This document shows, piece by piece, positions 52,179 through 56,000 of a stretch of DNA of 56,000 bases. The translations under genes were made by a program, and so were the position numbers. Origin of the DNA: Symbiodinium natans. Taxonomy: Eukaryota; Sar; Dinophyceae; Suessiales; Symbiodiniaceae. Numbering within the stretch: position 1 is the stretch's first letter; the number at the start of each line of letters is the position of its first letter. The notes beneath the pieces are model-generated. The model searched no databases and had not been told where the DNA came from. It saw only the letters and a program-made list of their open reading frames with translations. The DNA lies in NCBI GenBank assembly GCA_905221605.1, contig CAJNDS010002116.1, positions 491,741 to 547,740 of the forward strand. Direction: 5' to 3'.

Positions 52179-53115
52179 CTTTGGGAGACCGGCGGAGATG
52201 ACATAGGGTTGAGGGACATCCACAGGGTACACCTCCTTGATGGCATGTCACACCACTGCGTGTGTTGTCCCCACCCATGCGTGTGCTTTGTGTGCGTGCA
52301 TTCTGGAGGTGTGCGTGGCCGTGTCCAATTTGTTGCTGGTTCTATTGGCCATTGCTTGTAGTCCTTTCATCTAATGTCAGCTGTCAGCCTCATGCATCAT
52401 ACCTTCATAATGGCACAGACACAGCAAGACACAGGGAGAGAGCGAAGGAGAGAGAGGGGACAACGAACGAGCGGCAAGAAGTGACCTCAGCCAAACATCT
52501 GAACCGCTCCGAATACAGGGCGGGCGATGACGCCTGCGGGTTCGTCCCCCTATGCCCTTCGAAAGAAAAGAAAGAAGGGCAATGCCCTGCAGAAGAAGAA
52601 GAAGAAGAAGAAGAAGAAGAAGAAGAAGAAGAAGAAGAAGAAGAAGAAGAAGAAGAAGAAGAAGAAGAAGAAGAAGAAGAAGAAGAAGAAGAAGAAGAAG
52701 AAGAAGAAGAAGAAGAAGAAGAAGAAGCAGAATAAGAAGAAGAAGAAGACGACGAAGCAGCAGCAGAAGAAGAACAAGAAGCAAGAGGCTCAGATGGGGA
52801 CAGGGACAGGACAGGGATAGGGGGGGACAGGGACACTGACAGAAATGGAGTGGAGGGCAGGGGAGTGGAGGGGAGGCGAGGCAAGGCTTGCTTCGCCACT
52901 GCCGACCACAGAGTGCAAACCACATGCAGCACATGTGTATCAGCCTTGCCTTGTTGGATCGGGCCATTTTGGATGTTTGTATTGCTTAACATCTCCCAAC
53001 CAGCGGTTACAGCTCAGTGAGAATAGGACACATTGAAGCGACGAGACAAGTGCCATTGAGCAGAACAGATGTCACCTCAGGCATTTCAAGACAAGCAGGG
53101 CTGTGCTCCTCTCCA
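52179..53115. other. Junction between truncated B'' gene and CHAT gene
   Basis: No exon for the rest of the B'' subunit is visible. The stretch carries purine-rich, GACAGG-rich and GAA repeats. Telomere-like motifs end at about 52115. GCCATTTTGG at 52973-52982 matches ten bases of the dinoflagellate spliced leader but is too short to count. In the CHAT frame the last upstream stop is at 52987, and no ATG occurs before 53116. Confidence 0.5.
52591..52728. repeat. GAA trinucleotide array
   Basis: About 45 uninterrupted GAA units, followed by interrupted GAA/GAC/CAG units to about 52785. Poly-Glu, poly-Lys and poly-Arg frames over it are artefacts. Confidence 0.96.
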
Positions 53116-56000
53116 ATGGCTGCACAGGCTGTCTCTCCCCTGCCCGAGATGTTGCCAGAGGATGTGGTTGACCACGAAGTGACCTCTTGCGAGAGGTTTG
53201 TCGCGGTCAATCGGTGGCGGTACACTTATCCTGGTGCTCTGGTTGAGTGTGATGAAGGCGCCGCCTCCATCGAAACTATTGGCAGGTCGGCAAAGCGACT
53301 TCGCTTGTGGAAGGAGTCTGATCCAAAGTTTGACATGTCTGACGTTGCTGACTCTATCGACGTGCCAATAAGATCCGATGGAGTTGTGGAGAAGCAAAGG
53401 GTGAGGTCGTACCTTTGCGGATGTCTTCGAGCCTTGCCGCAGGACCTCGCGCTGGTGTACTGTCTCCATTCTGAGGAGGCCGAGGAGGCAGTGCGTATTT
53501 GCATCTTCTCAAGCCAGGCATTTCTGCTCGTTGACCAGCTGGTGGAGGTGGACGTGGGCGAAATTGAGAGCTGTGGGCAACTTTGCCGACGGATGTGGAC
53601 CCCACGTTCAAAGTGGAGGTCCGCATTCGAACAAGTAGCTGCAAGGTTAGAGGGCACGCTGCAGTCAGTGCGGGAGTTTGACCGTCTAGTGTTTGTTGTT
53701 AGTGGGGCTCTGGCTGACGTGCCAATGCACGCCTTGCCTCTGTGCGGAAAGGAGCCTCTTTTCCTGTCAAAGATTGTGACTTATGCCAACTCCTTGGTCG
53801 AGATGTCGATTCAGCCGAAGCCAAGTTTGAAGTCGCCTCATAAGAAGGCAACGGCCATCATCTCCAACCCAACCGCTGCAAGGGCTCCTGGTGACTCCGA
53901 TGATATGCCCGATCTGCCTTTTGCAGATTGTGAGGCATCCACAGTCGCTGAGCAGCTGTCAAGTCCCTTTGTAGCGTTGAGCGGGGCATCGGCGTCGCTT
54001 CGTCAGGTGGCAGGTCTCTCACGTGTCATGGATCAGCTAGTGACGACTCTCAACTTGCACCTCTGCCTTCACTTTCACTGCGACGAGCAGAGCTCGGACA
54101 ACTCGGCCTTTCTCTTGGCACATGGTGATGCGCTTCCTGTGTCGAGGTTCGCTGCAGCCTTTCCGGAGTTCATCGACACAGTGTTCCTTTCTGGATGCAA
54201 CACGGGAGCTTTCTCGACGCAGGCCTGCCGGGAGGGGAGCATTGTGGTGCGCTCAATCTCAGGAGCCCGTGCCGCGAGAGTTGTTTGCACTGGTTGGCCA
54301 GTTGGCGATGCTTGTGCCTTGCTGGTCGCCCAGAAGTTCTATGCTGAGCTCAACGCTGGCACAGATGCTGCAAAAGCCTTGCAGCGTGCGCAAGCTGCCA
54401 TCGCCCCGTTGCGCGCGAAGGATGTCAAGGACATGGCCACTGCTTTGGCAAGTGCTGAAGACATGCTTCGCTTGCGCGGATCCATCCACGAACAGGTAAG
54501 GGGGTTGGAATGTCTCGAAGCTACAGCCGACGCAGAACCAATGGGCAGCAGCATCAACCTGCCACCTTTCTGGTGGGCATGCCACCGCCTCTACATGAAC
54601 GTGCTCGAAGAGGTTGAATCTTCGTTGGATGAGGCAGTGAGCCCCGCGTCTGCTGAATCTGATAACGGTGGGCTATCGCATGCCGGCAGTGCCAGTCTGC
54701 AAGGTGCCGAAACTTCCAGCGAAGATGCTGCAGCCGGATCTGGCGACGATGAGGCATCGCGTACTGGCAGTGCTGGCAGTTCGGTGACATTCATGCGCCA
54801 TGGTAACCTTTTCAATTCCGACAACGACAGCGATGAGGAGGAGTCCAATGCGTACTTGGACATGCCGTTGCCACAAGTGGCTCAAGAAGTTCACAGGGGT
54901 TGTTCTTGGCAGCCGCTCGTTGTCGAAGCTGTTCCCAATGAGTGCGGAGGTGGCTATGTTGTTCTGGACAAGGCGGAAAAGGCCCTTGTTTTCTGGGACA
55001 CTTGCCATGAGAAGGTCTGCTCAAGTAAGCCTAGCGAGCTGGCTGAATGTGATTTCAGCTGGGTTGACCTGGCCATCGATTGTGACGAACGTTCAAGTAG
55101 CAGTCTCTGCTGCTTGGTGCTGACGTACTTCGAGATCCTTTCATTCAGCAAGCACCGGAACACACTTACCTTGTTGTGGAATCTGAAGACAAGTTCACAG
55201 TTCTGCTCATTGGCGTTGATGCCCTCTAGTGATGCCTTGTTCTACACCGAGTTTAAGCAGAAACAACACGTTGTTGCTGACGCATGCCTTCACGTCGTGC
55301 AGAAGCAGACCGGGCATGCCATCGGCAAGTCCTTCAATGCTGCCCAAGCTTCCTTTCCTTGGAGCGCGGAGAGGTTTGCCGTGCTTCGGTCAAAAGAATT
55401 TCAGGATGATCTATTGCTGTGTTGCGAAGTCTCTGAGGACAGGTTGACTGCCATGAGCTTGTCAACCGGCGAGCGTGTGCGAAGTCTGACGCTGTCTGGC
55501 GCCGACATCAACGACGTGAAGGTCGTTGATCCTGATCAGGAAGAGTTCGTTGTAGGTGGACGTCTCATCATCGTCTGCAACGTGGCGATGGATGTCATTC
55601 AAGTTGTTTGGCCCCTGGCCCCATTGCATCGCTTCAGCTTCATACCCAGCATGAACTCGATAGTAGCATCCCCCGGTCGTGCGGAGCTTTCGGATGACGA
55701 GCTCGCAGGTCTTTTGGGACCCTCGTCTTTCGCGCCTTCATCTCGCGACTTCGGCACGTGCCTGCTATTGTGGGACTACGCCAAGCTGAAGCTCGGCAGC
55801 GGAGCGATCGGCTTCGATGGGAGCTCAAGAGGCAGGCCCAAGCCCAGCACAGTCACGGTACCAAAGGCAGTGGTGCCTCCTTTCGGACGCTTCCCTTACG
55901 AAAAGTTGTTGGTGGTGAGCTCGATGACGCGATCCGTGCTGGATTGGTGTGTGAAAACAAGCACGTCTCGGTTGGATCGGGCAGACCTTCTAAGAGCAGC
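53116..56000 (+). CDS. CHAT-domain (caspase-like) protein, partial at right edge
   Basis: I translated this frame codon by codon: it stays open for 2885 nt (961 codons) from the first ATG to the window end, with no intron. Residues about 200-420 fit a CHAT domain, a clan-CD peptidase fold related to caspases and separase: ADVPMHALPL, then LHLCLHFHCDE with a candidate catalytic His at 321, an AHGD turn, and VFLSGCNTG with the candidate Cys at 361. The usual motifs are HG and SACxTG, so the Ala-to-Gly change before Cys is mild. A Ser/Asp/Glu-rich linker follows (about 495-580). The remainder is rich in beta-strand patterns with Trp-Asp pairs (VFWD, LLWN, LLWDY), suggesting a WD40-like propeller. 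CHAT proteases often cleave a partner after activation; the partner here is unknown. The C-terminus is outside the window. Confidence 0.78.
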   Translation, partial: MAAQAVSPLPEMLPEDVVDHEVTSCERFVAVNRWRYTYPGALVECDEGAASIETIGRSAKRLRLWKESDPKFDMSDVADSIDVPIRSDGVVEKQRVRSYLCGCLRALPQDLALVYCLHSEEAEEAVRICIFSSQAFLLVDQLVEVDVGEIESCGQLCRRMWTPRSKWRSAFEQVAARLEGTLQSVREFDRLVFVVSGALADVPMHALPLCGKEPLFLSKIVTYANSLVEMSIQPKPSLKSPHKKATAIISNPTAARAPGDSDDMPDLPFADCEASTVAEQLSSPFVALSGASASLRQVAGLSRVMDQLVTTLNLHLCLHFHCDEQSSDNSAFLLAHGDALPVSRFAAAFPEFIDTVFLSGCNTGAFSTQACREGSIVVRSISGARAARVVCTGWPVGDACALLVAQKFYAELNAGTDAAKALQRAQAAIAPLRAKDVKDMATALASAEDMLRLRGSIHEQVRGLECLEATADAEPMGSSINLPPFWWACHRLYMNVLEEVESSLDEAVSPASAESDNGGLSHAGSASLQGAETSSEDAAAGSGDDEASRTGSAGSSVTFMRHGNLFNSDNDSDEEESNAYLDMPLPQVAQEVHRGCSWQPLVVEAVPNECGGGYVVLDKAEKALVFWDTCHEKVCSSKPSELAECDFSWVDLAIDCDERSSSSLCCLVLTYFEILSFSKHRNTLTLLWNLKTSSQFCSLALMPSSDALFYTEFKQKQHVVADACLHVVQKQTGHAIGKSFNAAQASFPWSAERFAVLRSKEFQDDLLLCCEVSEDRLTAMSLSTGERVRSLTLSGADINDVKVVDPDQEEFVVGGRLIIVCNVAMDVIQVVWPLAPLHRFSFIPSMNSIVASPGRAELSDDELAGLLGPSSFAPSSRDFGTCLLLWDYAKLKLGSGAIGFDGSSRGRPKPSTVTVPKAVVPPFGRFPYEKLLVVSSMTRSVLDWCVKTSTSRLDRADLLRA

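Noticed and set aside
52973-52982. GCCATTTTGG as a spliced-leader relic before the CHAT gene
   Set aside because: Only ten bases match and the rest of the leader is absent.
52262-52992. Poly-Glu, poly-Lys, poly-Arg, poly-Leu and poly-Ser frames
   Set aside because: All arise from the GAA array, which opens several frames at once.
53007-53657. Minus-strand frames opposite the CHAT gene
   Set aside because: They are shadows of the long, motif-bearing + strand frame.

Overview
This window looks like nuclear DNA of a dinoflagellate. The reasons are: telomere-type TTTAGGG/CCCTAAA tracts; introns that open with GC, GA or GT and end in AG, usually with G as the first base of the next exon; and a tandem cluster of genes for a Met-Lys-Ala repeat protein whose start resembles dinoflagellate histone-like proteins. 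I cannot name the species. Every gene I can read is on the + strand; a short reverse-transcriptase remnant is the only coding-like feature on the - strand.

Layout. The left part (about 1-8.7 kb) is compact and free of telomere-like repeats. It holds a dynamin-like large GTPase (1352-4603) with very short introns, and an intronless nucleotidyltransferase with a zinc-knuckle (5836-7482). From about 8.7 to 52.1 kb the DNA changes character: it is saturated with CCCTAAA/TTTAGGG arrays in both orientations, plus foldback elements, T/G homopolymer blocks and microsatellites. Single ORFs show almost nothing here. Small exons can nevertheless be chained by reading frame into a short-chain dehydrogenase (8867-14773), a TPR protein (15678-20526), a multi-pass membrane protein fragment (23235-26975), and a PPP2R3C/TONNEAU2-type PP2A B'' regulatory subunit (46340-52178, missing its C-terminal half). 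The telomere-like arrays therefore lie inside introns. They do not mark a chromosome end.

In the middle (27.26-34.56 kb) are five tandem copies, about 1.47 kb apart, of a six-exon gene. By my splice model each copy encodes the same 79-residue Met/Lys/Ala protein, built exon by exon from one ATGAAGGCN module. Copies 2-3 and 4-5 are exactly 2948 bp apart, which points to duplication of a two-gene block.

The right end (53.1-56 kb) is again intron-free: a CHAT-domain (caspase-like) protein open for 2885 nt and running off the window.

Most splice junctions read AG|GN at both ends of the intron, so the intron is flanked by a short direct repeat. This fits known dinoflagellate splice sites and also what insertion of introner-type elements would leave. 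The unifying observation is a gene-bearing 43-kb block whose introns are made largely of telomere-like DNA, bordered on both sides by intron-poor genes. All exon models are inferences from frame continuity and family resemblance; no transcript data were available.
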